Part shown: in pieces, positions 53,001 through 64,000 of the stretch
Numbering within the stretch: the stretch's first letter is position 1
How the letters are laid out: every line of letters begins with the position of its first letter
From: Takakia lepidozioides
Taxonomy: Eukaryota; Streptophyta; Takakiopsida; Takakiales; Takakiaceae
Reading direction: 5' to 3'
DNA length: 64,000 bases
NCBI GenBank assembly: GCA_030704615.1
Contig: CM060733.1
Span: 31,806,001-31,870,000, forward strand
Position numbers and translations under genes: made by a program
The notes under the pieces: generated by a model
The model's input: the letters and a program-made list of their open reading frames with translations, nothing else
Database searches by the model: none
Told to the model about the DNA's origin: nothing

Positions 53001-54329
53001 ATGTTATTGTTTCGTGGTCGGTTGGTCAATTTGGTGATGGTGTCTCATGCATGCTGATAAAATTTAATCATACTAGATGTAAGATGAGTTGGATGGAGTT
53101 TTATATAGAGAGATATATGACGCCAAACCGAAGTTAGTGAAAATACAATCTTTCTCCCTTTTGGATAGTGCCTCCTTGCTCTATATGTAGGAGCTAGAAT
53201 GCACTAGGCCGAGATTTGTCAAGCTAAAAGATGGGAGCGAGCACTTGGAGGTTGTTCAAAATACAAGTATGGTATAAACAAAACTCAAAATATATTGATA
53301 TTACTTGGACACTTGATCAAAATTCGTTGAACACTAGTAACAAGCATATGGAGGGTTTTTGATGTTGGTCGAAGTAAAATACATTTCATGACCAAAACCC
53401 CACCAAAACCTGATTTCCACTTTGTTTATTGAAAGAGCAGCTATATATACATATTATTCTCATACCAAGGTTTTTGCTCACAAAATGTATGTGATACTGG
53501 TATCAAGTACCAAATTCTCAACCACCTACCAGGTTGATATAGTATCACCCTAAGTGTTATTAACATGATATCGGGCCAACATAGGTATATGCTGGTAGTG
53601 GCGATAGCTAATACTAGACTACTTAGTTATGGTACTTCATACTAATACCATTATTAGTCTACGAATCCCACATTGGTATGCTCACGTAGTGTTTAGAGTG
53701 TCCTTGAGCACATTTCTTAATTAGCAAAATGTCCTTTTGTTTTTGGTTGTTTCATTATTCACACATTTTATAATCATTTCATTGTAATCTTAACTTTTTT
53801 TTTTCGTTTCAACTACTAATTCCTACGAATGATTCCGTGTAAAGATTCATCATAAAAAATAACCTTATCATATTTATATGCATTATGTCTACTTGTTAGA
53901 AAAATTATTGTCAATTGTTCTGTACGTATTTAAAATAAAATTTTATGATCTAATTTCACTGATTCTAGGGTTAATGTAGCAGAATATGTTAGATACACCA
54001 CAAGCGAACGTCTCAAAAGAGAAACCAATCAAAGATCGGATGTGGAAACAATTTTTTTGTGATTAAGTACCCCAAGAATCATGTAAAGTGGTCCGGATTT
54101 GGAAAATTAGGGAAGTAATGTTGGTGGAAGTAACGAGTGTTTGGCTTGGGCTTTTGTTCAGCCTTCCAAAAACATCTTCGAGGATATATATACAACCAAG
54201 CCCTTCTCGATTGTGGCCTCTTGGGGATTAATCTCCTAAGCAGCCACACCATATATGGCCATTGGTTAACTTAAGAACTCCTAGTCTCTTTTCCAACGCC
54301 GATAGGCCCATGCCCCTCACTTACTATCC

Positions 54330-54600
54330 ATTTGATTAATGAATTTACATTTTGCCATGACCAGGTCTACCATACCAATCAATACTGAAAAGAGAAAACA
54401 TTATGAATCGCAGCTAATTCTAGCCCTTTGTCAACACGGATGGCGCATCGCCCTATTAGAGGCACTAACAGCCATAAGCATTAATACTCTACACCCAAAC
54501 TTCAAATTGCCGTACTACCACCAGCAAACTGCTTCGTCTCCTCCATTTCATAGCCATCAAATCCCTTACACCTCTCATCCTCAACAAACACTAGACTAAA
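54330..54600 (+). pseudogene. EFTY-module fragment of the LINE-like family, plus strand
   Basis: NEFTFCHDQVYHTNQ is followed, after a frame change, by EKRKHYESQLILALCQHGW, then ALTAIS and a Leu-rich end. This is the same module as at 49.2 and 55.2 kb but on the opposite strand and more diverged. No other domain is attached. The stretch 54601-55035 has an (AG)n run at 54814-54832 and no gene. Confidence 0.55.
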
Positions 54601-55383
54601 AGTGGCCAGCTTGCCGCTTCGTAGGTAGGTTCTTCACCTAATATAACCCACCCCCAAAACAAGATGGTTCCCGGAAGGATAAACGACTGTTATTTACGCT
54701 AACTTTGGTTGGCATTATGTATATCTGAAAATAACGTGGTTCTTATTGTTTTCCAATGAAAATATGTCCACTCCAAATTTGTCAAAATAGTGGGGTTTGG
54801 GGTATCACATATTAGAGAGAGAGAGAGAGAGAATACTCCGGCCGAAGCCGGCGTAACTAAGAGCCACTTCGACTTGCGGCTACTGCCCCCTTTTCAGGGG
54901 TGGGCCCTATGTGAACAAGAAACCAGTGTCCAGGGGATACCATGTAACCGAGGGGAGGAAGGTACCTCTGGGGCAATAGGTGCCCATTGGGTATCCGCGG
55001 CCCCCAAGGTGCCTAGGAAGCAGGTGGGAGGGTTTCTAGTTGTCGCTTGTTGGTAATGATAGCCGTAAGAGAACGAAGCAATGTGAGGTGTATGGCTTTA
55101 AAGTATTTATGTATAGAGGTGATGGGGAGTTTAAAATTGTTTTGAAGCGCAAAGATGCTGGCGTTACGGATGCCGTCTCTGGTGCCGGCAGTGATGACGG
55201 TAAGTGGGCCTGTGTTCCAGCCGCGACGGCGGATGGCCAAGATGAGTGGTGCGTATTTCTGTCGTTTTTCAAGAGTGGAGGTGCCGGGAAACTGGTCATT
55301 GCAATAGGTGAATTCAATGAAGTGTATGGTGAGTGCTTGGGTCGGGTCGATGGGGAGGTTGAGTTTTTCATGAGCAGAACTCC

Positions 55384-55611
55384 ATGAGCAGTGAACAGGT
55401 TTTACCGAACAGTGTCGAACTTAAGGGAATATTCATATAATATATCAAATATCCAAAGAATATTCTTCCAAACCAGTGCCAAGCCTATGTAGAGGAATAT
55501 TTTATCAAGGAATATTCTTTCAAATTTGTGCCGAGCCTATGCCGAACCACTTTCGAACCTATGGCACTGTTCGGCGCTGAACAGTGCCGACACCTACGTT
55601 TTCTAAGAAAC

Positions 55612-55647
<36 letters not shown>

Positions 55648-55861
55648 CCCTTAATTTGTTTTTTAGTGTATGAAATGGTATTCGGTGCCGAACCTTCAAT
55701 ATTTGAGGGGTTATATGCAATATAAATTTAGGAAAAATCTCATTTGGAATCCATAAACCGAACCTATCCCAAACCTATCGTGAACCTGGAAGTGATTCAA
55801 CAAACAGGTTCGGGCGGTTTGGTGATGTTCGGCAAAACCTCCTCACTGCTCACTGCTCATG
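55384..55861. mobile_element. MITE of about 478 bp inside the LINE-like copy 2
   Basis: Its ends are inverted: left CCATGAGCAGTGAACAGG then TTTTACCGAACA, right (reverse complement) CCATGAGCAGTGAGCAGTGA then GGTTTTGCCGAACA. The LINE reading frame is open on both sides, with IHE before it and KLNLPIDPTQ after it, which defines it as an insertion. It contains a run of 28 T near 55616-55648. It codes for nothing. The target duplication is not clear. Its CCATGAGC start is shared with the MULE ends at 0.63 and 7.6 kb. Confidence 0.65.
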
Positions 55862-56539
55862 GATTTTCACCCCGTCGAGGGGTGGGGGAGCATTTATGGG
55901 GAGACCCTGGACCAGCAAAATGTCAGGGCAAAGTCTAGCTGGGCAAGTACAAGATGCGCGTGGTTGACATGCACAGGGAAGTAGCCAGTCCGGCACCGTG
56001 TGATCGGGGGGTCGGCCGTGATATGTGCCAGCATTGATAAGTGAGAACCATCTGGTATCATTACGGCGCGATAGAAGTTTGTGGATATGCCAGACGACAT
56101 GGTTATGCCGAGCAATACGAAGCCCGTGGATGATGGGATGGGGACATTCGCTGAGGAGATGGGGCCAGGCGTCGCGGGTTGCATGAATGTGGGAGCAAAG
56201 TGGGCAGTTCGGGGATGGATATAGGTTTGGCCAGAAGGTGTGCTTACGCTGGTGGCCCATGTATTGGGCGTATCTGAATTTAAGTGTTTGACGTATTTGG
56301 GCATCAGTAGCGGCGTTTGTGTGCCAGAAGTGGTTGGATAGTTTGTGGTGAAGTACTGTGGATTGTGTCCATTTTTTAACATGTAGTTTTAGTGTGGCTA
56401 AGAGAGGAAGATTCTTGTTTGTTAGCTTCTTTAGTTAGGATAGAGAAAGTTCTGTATGGGTTGTGGTTCATGGGGATCTGGTACCGGGTGGATCATCCAA
56501 AATGGGTGCAAATGTGCAATATGGATGGGGTCAGCCGAG

Positions 56540-56945
56540 GGTTCGACCGGGGGTTCAGAAGCTCCATGCTGAGCGAGGAGGTCTGCCTCTCCATTGCTGT
56601 TAATACCTATGTGTGAATGCACTTTAATGAAGTGTACATGTTTATTGATGGAAATAGCAAGAGTGATAATAGCAGAGATAAGGTTACGATGGGGATGATG
56701 GTGTTGGGAGGAGGGGCAGATAAGGTGATTACGGAGCAGAAAAAGTGAGGTTAGGCTGTCTGTAAAAATGTAGTAGGGAGGGAAGAACGAGGACAATTGG
56801 GAGAGCGCTTCGAAAATAGCCATAAACTCGGCGCACAATATGGTTGCGGGGCCCAGTAGTCTGTGGGAGGTTCCTGTGTTAGTGGCGGCATGGAAGATGC
56901 CATATCCGGCTCTGGAGCCGGAGTGAAAGCCGTCTGTGTAGTGGG
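56540..56945 (-). pseudogene. RNase H domain of LINE-like copy 2
   Basis: Within the frame 57006-56431 the four catalytic acids of RNase H are visible: HYTDGFHSGSRAGYG (Asp25), LCAEFMAIFEA (Glu60), YIFTDSLTS (Asp83) and KVHSHIGINSNGEADLLAQ (His132, Asp142). This domain is intact in reading frame although the rest of the element is broken. It would degrade RNA in the RNA-DNA hybrid. Confidence 0.8.
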
Positions 56946-57061
56946 GGGTATTTGGGGGAAGTGTGCCCCAAGTAAACCGGTGGGGCGCCATATGAGGTCG
57001 TATCAATGCATGGTGTGTTGACGACGGTGTGCTTTAGCCCATACTTGGTTGAGCCTGGGGG

Positions 57062-57095
57062 GTGGTCTAGGGGGCGGGGGGGGGGGGGGGGGGGG
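57062..57095. repeat. Long G tract
   Basis: About 20 consecutive G flanked by more G runs. It codes for the Pro-rich linker on the minus strand, is a candidate quadruplex and is prone to length error. Confidence 0.8.
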
Positions 57096-57371
57096 TGTGT
57101 TGGTGGGGGTGGGTAGGTGGTGAGTACCATGTGATGGGTGTCGGACAAGAGAAGGTTAAGGCGGGTGTGAAAGGTTAAAGGTATGGAGGTGTTGGAGGGG
57201 TGTTGGGCTAGTAAAAGTAGGGTGAGGCTGGGTTCCTTGTGGCGTAAGTATTTAGGGAAGGGTGGGTTGTGCTTATGTCAAAGGTGGCTTGGTTCAATAG
57301 CTGCCAAGTGCGTCACCTCCGGTGGGAGTTGTAAGAGGGGGGTGTTGGTGGTCGGGGGATCTTTGTTGCGT

Positions 57372-57530
57372 GAGAATGAGGATAGTGGTAGATGAGGGGG
57401 AGGAGTGGGCAACAAGGCGCGCCCATTGAAGGGCCTCGTGCATGAGGGAACCGGGTGGTGGGTGTGCAAGGCCATGACCGGACCAGGTATGTTGGGTTGC
57501 GGAGCCTAGAGCTCCAAAAACATAGTCACG
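57372..57530 (-). pseudogene. Methyltransferase-like segment of LINE-like copy 2
   Basis: The segment reads DYVFGALGSATQHTWSGHGL, then AHPPPGSLMHEALQWARL and TTILILTQQ. The layout (FGA..., WSG.GLA, xPPx, helix with WAR, then TTILIL) resembles the DPPY/NPPY region of adenine-type methyltransferases. The expected Asp or Asn before PP is His, so activity is doubtful. The assignment is inference from pattern. Confidence 0.35.
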
Positions 57531-58061
57531 AGGGTGCGGACTGTCATACGATGATAGTTCAAGGGGGCAAGTGAAGAAGGCTGGAGTAGTATGAATGGGT
57601 AAGTTGGAATGAGGTGATGAATAGCTTGAGAATGTCCGGAGGGATGGTGCTATGGGTGTAGGCATGTGCTAGTTTATCAGTGGTGTGAGGATTTTTAGGG
57701 GGAGTTGCGCGTAGGTAGCGGTCTATCAGTCAACAAACCTCAGTGGCAAAGTCTTGCTTTGGTGGGTAATTGGTTAGTGTGGGTGGAGGAGGCAGAGTAT
57801 CTATACCATAGCCCGGCAAGCCTCACATTGGAAATTGTCCCAGCGAAACGACTGTTGAGTATATATATGTTGGATGCTCTAGGGCCAGGGCATATGATGG
57901 GAAAATATATGCTCAATTTCTTTGTCTGGGTTATATTCTGTGGTCTGTACATGGATATTTGGGGCATCAAGGGGAAGGTGGATGTGTCGGGCGTCAAGTA
58001 GCTGGCTCTGGGAGACGTGGTGTTTGTGGATATGTGCTAGGTAGTTGGTGTTTGTTAGCTG

Positions 58062-58268
58062 GTGGAATCTCGTGAGAAGATTTCGGTTATGGTCTGGGTC
58101 GCAGTCTTCGTGGACCCCGAAGATGTCATCCTCTATTTGCCACGTGTTGTCTCCCGCAGGGAAGCCAGCCCATTTACATAGGTAGTATGTATCAATGCAA
58201 GTGGTGCCAAGTGAATCAAGTGAGGTTTGAGTTTTGATGCCAAGGATAGCCTCAATGACGAAGGCCTC
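58062..58268 (-). pseudogene. Chromodomain of LINE-like copy 2
   Basis: Residues 30-98 of the frame starting at 58355 read AFVIEAILGIK, a variable loop, YYLCKWAGFPAGDNTWQIED, then a helix ending NLLTRFHQ. This fits the chromodomain pattern (VEkIL...YLVKWkGyp..nTWEpe..l...f), with the KW and NTW aromatic positions present. Such domains bind methylated histone tails. It is in one open frame with no stop. Confidence 0.75.
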
Positions 58269-59239
58269 GCGGTGGTCGGGGGTTAGTTGGATGGGGGGTA
58301 AGCAAGGGAGTAGGCGATAGTGGGGAGTGAGTGGGGGTTTGATTTGTTGTGGCATGGGGGGAGGAAGTGAGGGGGGGAGGGGTGTCTGAGGATAGGTGTG
58401 TATGGGTGCCTTGGAAGGCTTTAAGCTTTTGAAGTATTGAGGGGGCTGGGGCTGTTCTGAATTCAGGAAGGAGGTCTTGTCTGTTGTGGGGGAAGAATAG
58501 GCAAGGGAGGTCGCAATCGAGGGTACAAGGACGTTGTCGGATGACAGAAGAGGGAGCGAAGGTGTAGCAGATATCTACGCGTTTTGATAGTGGCACATGA
58601 ATGTTTCAAGGTAAATTGGTTTGGAGTTAATATCCGGCTGCTAGTGGCTATGGTGAGTTGGGTGAGGGTAGTTATATGACGAGCTTTGAAGTAGTAGGAT
58701 GGGTTTCTTTTGGCGGGGGTGTGCGGTCTCAAATTATGAAAGAAAATGACTATTATGTCAGGCACATTCAAGTGGTGATATATAATTTGGGTAGCCAGGG
58801 AGATCCGTTTGTACGCTTATGTTCATTTGGCGCAGGATGAACAGTGTGCGGCCGGTGGGGGAGTGAAGGCAAGATTGGGGATGAAGAGCGGGGAGAGAGT
58901 AAAATCCATTATATTTAGAGGCCATGTGCTTAAGAAGTCCGCGAAAGATTAGCCCGAGGCGACCAGGGTCGTTAAAGGCCTCTTAGAGTTGTGTGGAGAG
59001 TGCGAGCATAGGAAATAATTATGAGGCTAGATCCTATTCCGTAGCTGTCTTGTGGTATCACATATTACCTAACATTGGTTACTCCAAGGAAAGTATATAG
59101 GGTTGCCTATGGGGAGTACCGTTGCATGTCAACATGAATATATAATACAATATCGGCCACCTGACTTGTCAGATAACCCCCGTCCCCAAGAAGATTCTAA
59201 TGTCCCAACATATTTTCTCAAAATACTAAGCCCAAGTGA

Positions 59240-61164
59240 AATCTTCTATTCATGTATCCAAGTGCATCTCCCATGTACAGGCCCAAGTGTCCAGTGTCAT
59301 CCAAGTCCAAGTGCAATCCCATATCTCATCATTTATTTATTTATTTTGTTTTCCAGAGAGCCTACGACCAGATTTGAACCGGAGACCTTTCCCTTGATAT
59401 CTCTCCCATCGAGGCTCCAACCATTGTCCCAGGATTGCCCACTTTGCCATTTTTGTTATTTTTTGTGAATTTCCAGCGACCAAAAGTACTTGGAATTCCA
59501 CATCTCCCACACCACAGGTCCAAAAATCATCAGACCAAGCCCATGCACCCCTCCTCCTCGAGGGCTTTCCAACGGTACAAAACACCAGGGTTGGGGCCTC
59601 GCGGTTTGGGACATCTCAACGTGACAAAACAAACAAACGTCTCGCTTCATTTATTGACTAGGATAGCTTGTGCCGTTGGCCGAAGTGTCCAGGGTCATCT
59701 AAGCCCATGTGCAATCTCCCATGTATCCAAGTGCGTCTCCTATGTCGAGGCCCAAGTCGACCTCTATGGTATCTTGTGCCGTTGGCTTGTCATTGCCCAC
59801 TTTGCTAGTTTTGCAATCTCCCCTGTCAAGGCTTCATATATCGATATTTCCACTTTGCTATTTTTTGCAAATTTCCAGCGACCCAAATCTCCCACATGAA
59901 GGGCCAATCATTGCTCTAAGAAAGCCACTTTGCTATTTTTCTCGAACTTCCAACGATCCAAAACACTTGAAATTCCAGATCTCCCACACCGCTCTAAGAA
60001 TCATGAGACCAAGCCGGTGCACCCCTCCTCACCAAGGGCTTTCCAACGACACCAAGCACCCGCTGTGGGGCCCCACAATTTGGGAGATCTCAACGACGCT
60101 ACAAAACAAAACAAAACAAACAAACGTCTCGATTCATATGTTGCAAATTTCTAGCGACTAAAAGATTTGAAATTCCAAATCTCCCACACGAAGGGCCAAT
60201 CATTGCCCTAGGAAAGCCCACTTTTCTATTTTTCTCGAATTTCCAATGACCCAAAGCACTTGAAATTCCAAATCTCCCACACCGCTGGTCCAAAAATCAT
60301 GAGGGTAGCCTTTGCCGTTGGTGTCCAGTCTCATCTAAGTCCAAGTGCATCAATATATAAAGCAAGCCATATCCAATCACTGTTTTTCCACAAAGCCTAC
60401 AACCAAATTTGAACGGAGACTTTTCCCTTTATATTTCCAAGTGCTATCCCCTATATATCCAAGTGTGTCTCCTATGTCGAGGCTCAAATGCGACCTCTAG
60501 GGTAGCTTGTACCGTTGGCCCAAATGCCCAGTGTCATCTAAGCCCAAGTGCAAGATCTCATATGTATCATAGTGGATCTCATATGTATCATAGTGCGTCT
60601 TATAAGTGAGGCCCAAGTGCTAGCTCTAGGGTAGCTTGTGCCGTTGGCCTAAGTGTCCACACTACAGGAAAGGGGGGGGGGGGGGTTTTCGACGCCGCGG
60701 CGTCGAAAAACAACCTTTTTCGGGCAAGGGGGAAGAACCAAATTTGCAACGCCCGGGCATCGCAAGCCCGTCACCAAAAAACCGTCGTAAATTTGCGACC
60801 AATGGGGGTTGCAAATAGGCGAAACCGCGATTTGCGACGCCAGGGCATCGGAACGGAAAAAAAAAAAAAACCTACACTGCAATGCAGAATTAGCACCGTC
60901 CGGGGGTCGCAAAGTGCGACGCCCGAACGTCACAATTTAAGGGGGTACATTTGAATTTAGGCGGGAAAATTTGAATTTGAAATTTGAATTTCAAAAACTT
61001 GTTGACCATTAACTCCGGTTCTGTCTAATGACGATATGTTCATTGTTCTATATATATCATGCAATGCATACTTGAACCTAAGACCTCCATGTTATAACAT
61101 TTCTGAGACACTACAAACTAACCAACACACCTATGTTACATCTATGTATCACAAAGCAATCTAA

Positions 61165-61198
<34 letters not shown>

Positions 61199-64000
61199 AG
61201 ATTTCCTTCAGGTTCCTTCAAGTTCTTTCTAAGGGGGTCTATCTTGTGACGCTGGGGAGTTGCAACCTCCACATCCTTAGTGCCCAGCCCTAGCTCCAGC
61301 CCTAGCCCCAACCCCAGCGTCGTTGCCGTTGTTGCACCCCCCCACCGTCAGGCGCCCCAAGCGACATCATTGTGATGACCTAAGCTGACCACAACACCAT
61401 TGCGACCCCGTGTGGCGACGCCGTTGCGACCCCCTGGCGTCGCAATGTTGGGCGTCCCAGCGCGGGGCGCCCCCAGTGACGTTTTTGTGAAGTTGAGGGC
61501 CGCAAAGCCCCAAAAAAAAAAAACTCCCACTGTGCTGATGGCTGTTGCGACGTCGAGGCGTCGCAACGTCCATTTTTATTTTTATTTTTGTTTTGTTTTG
61601 TTTTGGGATTTCCCGACGTCGGGGCGTCGCAAGAAAAAAAATCCGTCGCAGCGAGGGCTCTCTTTCCCCTTCATGCCACCTTACGACGGCTGGGCGTCGT
61701 AATGGTGTCGTAGCAGGGGATTGCGACGCCGGGGCGTCACAAAAAAATGCCGCAGGATCGGCGTCACGGGCTCAGCGTCGCGCGGGGCATGGGGGCGTGG
61801 CTGGCGTCGCACCCCCCCCCCCCCCCCCCCATTTGCTGTAGTGTCACTCTCATCTAAGTCATCTAAATAAAATGATTTAGCCATATCTAATCATTTTTTT
61901 ATTTTTTTTTTCCACTTAGCTGATGACCAGATTTGAACCGGAGACCTCTCCCTTGTTGTCTCTCCTGTCAAGGCTCCAACCATTCTCCCAGGAATGCCTA
62001 CTTTGCTATTTTTCCGAATTTCCAACGGCCCAATGGCATCTAAGTAAGTTTTTTTCCAGAGAGCCTACGACCATATTTGAACCGGAGACCCTTACCTTGA
62101 TATCTCTCCCGTCGAGGCTCCAACCATTGTCCCATGAATGCCCACTTTGCCATTTTTGCTATTTTTTGTGAATTTCCAGCGACCCAAAGTAGTTGGAATT
62201 CCATTCCCTCACCGCTTGTCCAAAAATCGTGAGATCAAGCCGGTGCACCCTTCCTCATCGAGGGTTTTCCAACGGCACCAAGCACCCGCGCTGGGGTCCA
62301 GCGGGTTGGGAGATCTCAACGACGCTACAAAACAAAACAAAACAAACGTTTCGGTTCATATATTGACTAGGGTAGCCTATGCTGTTGGCCCAAGTGTCCA
62401 GGGTTATGTAAGCCCAAGTGCAATCTCCTATGCATTCAAGTGGGTCTCCTATGTCTAGGCCCAAGTATGACCTCCAGGGTAGCATGTGCCGTTGCCCCAG
62501 TGTCCAATGTCATCTAAGTCATCCAAGTCCAATCATTTTTTTTTCCACGGAATCTACGACCTGGTTTGAACCGGAGACCTTTTCCTTGATATCTCTCCCG
62601 CCGAGGCTCCGATCATTGTGCCGGGATTAAACCCCACTTTTGTATTTTTTGCGAATTTCTAGTGACCAAAAGTACTTGAAGTTCTAAATCTCCCACATGA
62701 AGGGCCAATCATTGCTCCAGGAAAGCCCACTTTGCTATTTTTCTTGAATTTCCAACGACCCAAAGCACTTGAAATTCTAGATCTCCCACACTGCTGGTCC
62801 AAAAAACATGAGACCAAGCCGGTGCACCCCTCATTGTCGAGGGCTTTCCTACTTCACCAAGCACCCACGTTGGGGCCCCGCGATTTGGGAGATCTCAACG
62901 ACGCTACAAAACGAAACAAACAAAACAAAACAAAACAAACGTCTCGCTTCATATATTGATTGTATACAATTCTCTTCAGTCACTTATCAAGGTGCCAAGC
63001 TACCTTTACTTAAAACTAGGGTAGCCTGTGCCGTTGGCCCATGTGTGACGTATTGAAATCTAAGCCCAAGTGCAATCTCATGTATTCAAAGTGCTTCTCC
63101 CATGTAGAGGCCCAAGTGTGACCTCCAGTGTCCATTGTCATCTAAGTCCAAGGGCAATCCCCTATGCATCCAAAGACCCTACAGTTGGGAGATCTCCACA
63201 TCATTGTTCCAACAAAGCCAACTTTGCTATTTTTTGCAATCTCCCCTGTCGAGGCTTCATATATTTTTATATCCACTTTGCTATTTTTCGCGAATTTTCA
63301 GTGACCAAAAATACTTGAAATTCCAAATCTCCCACGTGAAGGGCCAATCATTACTCCATGAAAGCCCACTGTGCTATTTTTCACGAATTTCCAACGGTCC
63401 AAAGTACTTGAAATTCGACATCTCCCACACCGCCAGTCAAAAAATCATGAGACCAAGCCGGTGCACCCCTCCTCATCGAGGCTTTCCAACGGCACCAAGC
63501 ACCGAGGCTGGGGCCGCGGTTTGGGAGATCTCAATGATGCTACAAAACAAAACAAAACAAACAAACAAACCGGCCTCCTTAATACATTGATGAGTCAGTT
63601 TACTGCATAGAAGGCATGTATCTTAGCTTGCTAATATATGTATTGTATTTTATATACATTACATATGGTCCAAAAGTAGCTTGACATGAAATATTTATAA
63701 GAATCTATCTAGGCTTAAAAGATTCCTCACTTATCAAGCCTGAGGACATGATACATGGAATCTTCACCGATATTCTTCACACATGGGCCAACGATGATAG
63801 GCTACACTAGAGGTCGCACTTGGGCCTCGACATAGGAGACGCACTCGGATACATAATGAATTGTACTTGGTCTTAGATTTCAATTCTTCACACATGGGCC
63901 AAAGGCACATGCTACCCTAGAGGTCGCATTTGGGCCTCGACATATGAGACGCATTTGGATACATATGGGATTGCACTTGGACTTAAACGACACTAGATAC
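59240..64000 (-). repeat. Cluster of the SINE-like composite repeat
   Basis: Modules of the element defined at 24648-25143 recur here in inverted orientation, complete or partial. The tRNA-like part (GATTTGAACCGGAGACC) is near 59371, 60402, 61930, 62076 and 62565. The AAGCCGGTGCACCCCTCCTC part is near 59540, 60012, 62240, 62816 and 63455. The GGTAGCCTGTGCCGTTGGCC part is at 59663, 60302, 60505, 60625, 62371, 62477, 63019 and 63900. Some modules are tandem at about 120 bases. Frames opening in it are artefacts. Confidence 0.75.
60660..61843. mobile_element. Non-autonomous CACTA element (1184 bp)
   Basis: The left end is CACTACAGGAAA followed by about 15 G; the right end, in reverse complement, is CACTACAGCAAAT followed by about 20 G. 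The interior is filled with GCGACGCC / GGCGTCGC motifs in both orientations (for example near 60690, 60838, 61555, 61615, 61720), as subterminal repeats. The flanking triplets CCA and TCA differ by one base from a 3-base target duplication. It interrupts a SINE-like unit. A (TA)n run is at about 61166-61191. No transposase is encoded, and its ends differ from those of the CACTA region at 9.7-16.8 kb. Confidence 0.85.

Larger units (their letters stand above)
55036..58960 (-). pseudogene. LINE-like retroelement copy 2 with chromodomain, methyltransferase-like part, RNase H and EFTY module
   Basis: Read leftward, the parts are: an N-terminal region of unknown type (58960-58360, LSPLFIPNLAF, FYHNL-like phrases, several frames); a chromodomain (58268-58062); a methyltransferase-like segment (57530-57372); a Pro-rich linker; RNase H (56945-56540); a Cys/His region (SPNCPLCSHIHATRDAWPHL...CPHPIIHGLR, about 56220-56120); CPDILLVQGLP; and the EFTY module (55380-55040: IHFIEFTYCND, EKRQKYAPLI, GPLTVITAGTRDGIRNAS). 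The reverse transcriptase expected before RNase H is absent, so a deletion is likely. A small element (55384-55861) splits the EFTY module. Copy 1 (49.0-50.8 kb) and the fragment at 54.3 kb belong to the same family. Confidence 0.6.

Noticed and set aside
55528-55725. ORF with a long Phe run
   Set aside because: It is the translation of the 28-base T tract inside the MITE.
61111-61884. ORFs inside the non-autonomous CACTA element
   Set aside because: They derive from the GACGCC repeats and G/C tracts on both strands and resemble no protein.

Overview
The window looks like a transposon-rich stretch of a land-plant nuclear genome. The evidence is spliced genes with GT/AG introns, a plant-type CYP72-clan cytochrome P450, CACTA and Mutator-like DNA transposons, a chromodomain-carrying Ty3/gypsy element primed by initiator tRNA-Met, several LINE-like elements and tRNA-derived repeats. 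The flavour of the Ty3 reverse transcriptase at the left edge and of the two SWIM-type Mutator genes suggests a seed-free plant (moss, liverwort, lycophyte or fern). That lineage guess is inference. A 500-base run of N (2150-2649) marks a scaffold gap.

Layout. 0-0.63 kb: Ty3 reverse transcriptase edge and a coiled-coil retroelement fragment. 0.63-7.6 kb: a Mutator-like element with inverted CATGAGC-rich ends, a 63-bp minisatellite, an extra ORF and a broken DDE/SWIM transposase. 9.7-16.8 kb: CACTA-type material, with a broken TNP2-type transposase on the minus strand, an array of GTAGTCAT-like repeats in the middle and a divergent ORF1-type gene on the plus strand. 17.2-19.2 kb: tandem repeats. 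19.2-25.6 kb: an apparently intact five-exon P450 gene (550 aa, minus strand) lying between two oppositely oriented LINE 3' ends; the right one is interrupted by a SINE-like insertion. 27.0-29.5 kb: retrotransposon gag-like remains. 30.0-33.3 kb: a G+T-rich minisatellite and a second, diverged Mutator/SWIM transposase pseudogene. 34.2-37.7 kb: a candidate gene ending in a ParB/sulfiredoxin-like segment (DGNHR motif), preceded by about 2.2 kb of tandem perfect hairpins. 37.7-41 kb: a second Ty3 remnant fused to another copy of the coiled-coil block. 42.07-49.03 kb: a full-length chromovirus with two 725-bp LTRs, inserted in a LINE-like retroelement. 49.0-58.96 kb: three copies of that LINE-like family; the longest carries a chromodomain, a methyltransferase-like segment, RNase H and a candidate C-terminal endonuclease. 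59.2-64 kb: clustered SINE-like units with a nested non-autonomous CACTA element.

The P450 is the only gene I would defend as an intact host gene. Nearly everything else is mobile DNA with visible stops and frameshifts. The observations most worth following are (1) the hairpin array whose four-base loops occur in both orientations while the spacers do not flip, next to a ParB-like gene, (2) the LINE-like family combining a chromodomain with RNase H and a conserved EFTY endonuclease-like tail, and (3) the CACTA region with divergent genes sharing a central array of terminal-type repeats. All coordinates, motif counts and alignments were made by eye; no search or alignment program was run.
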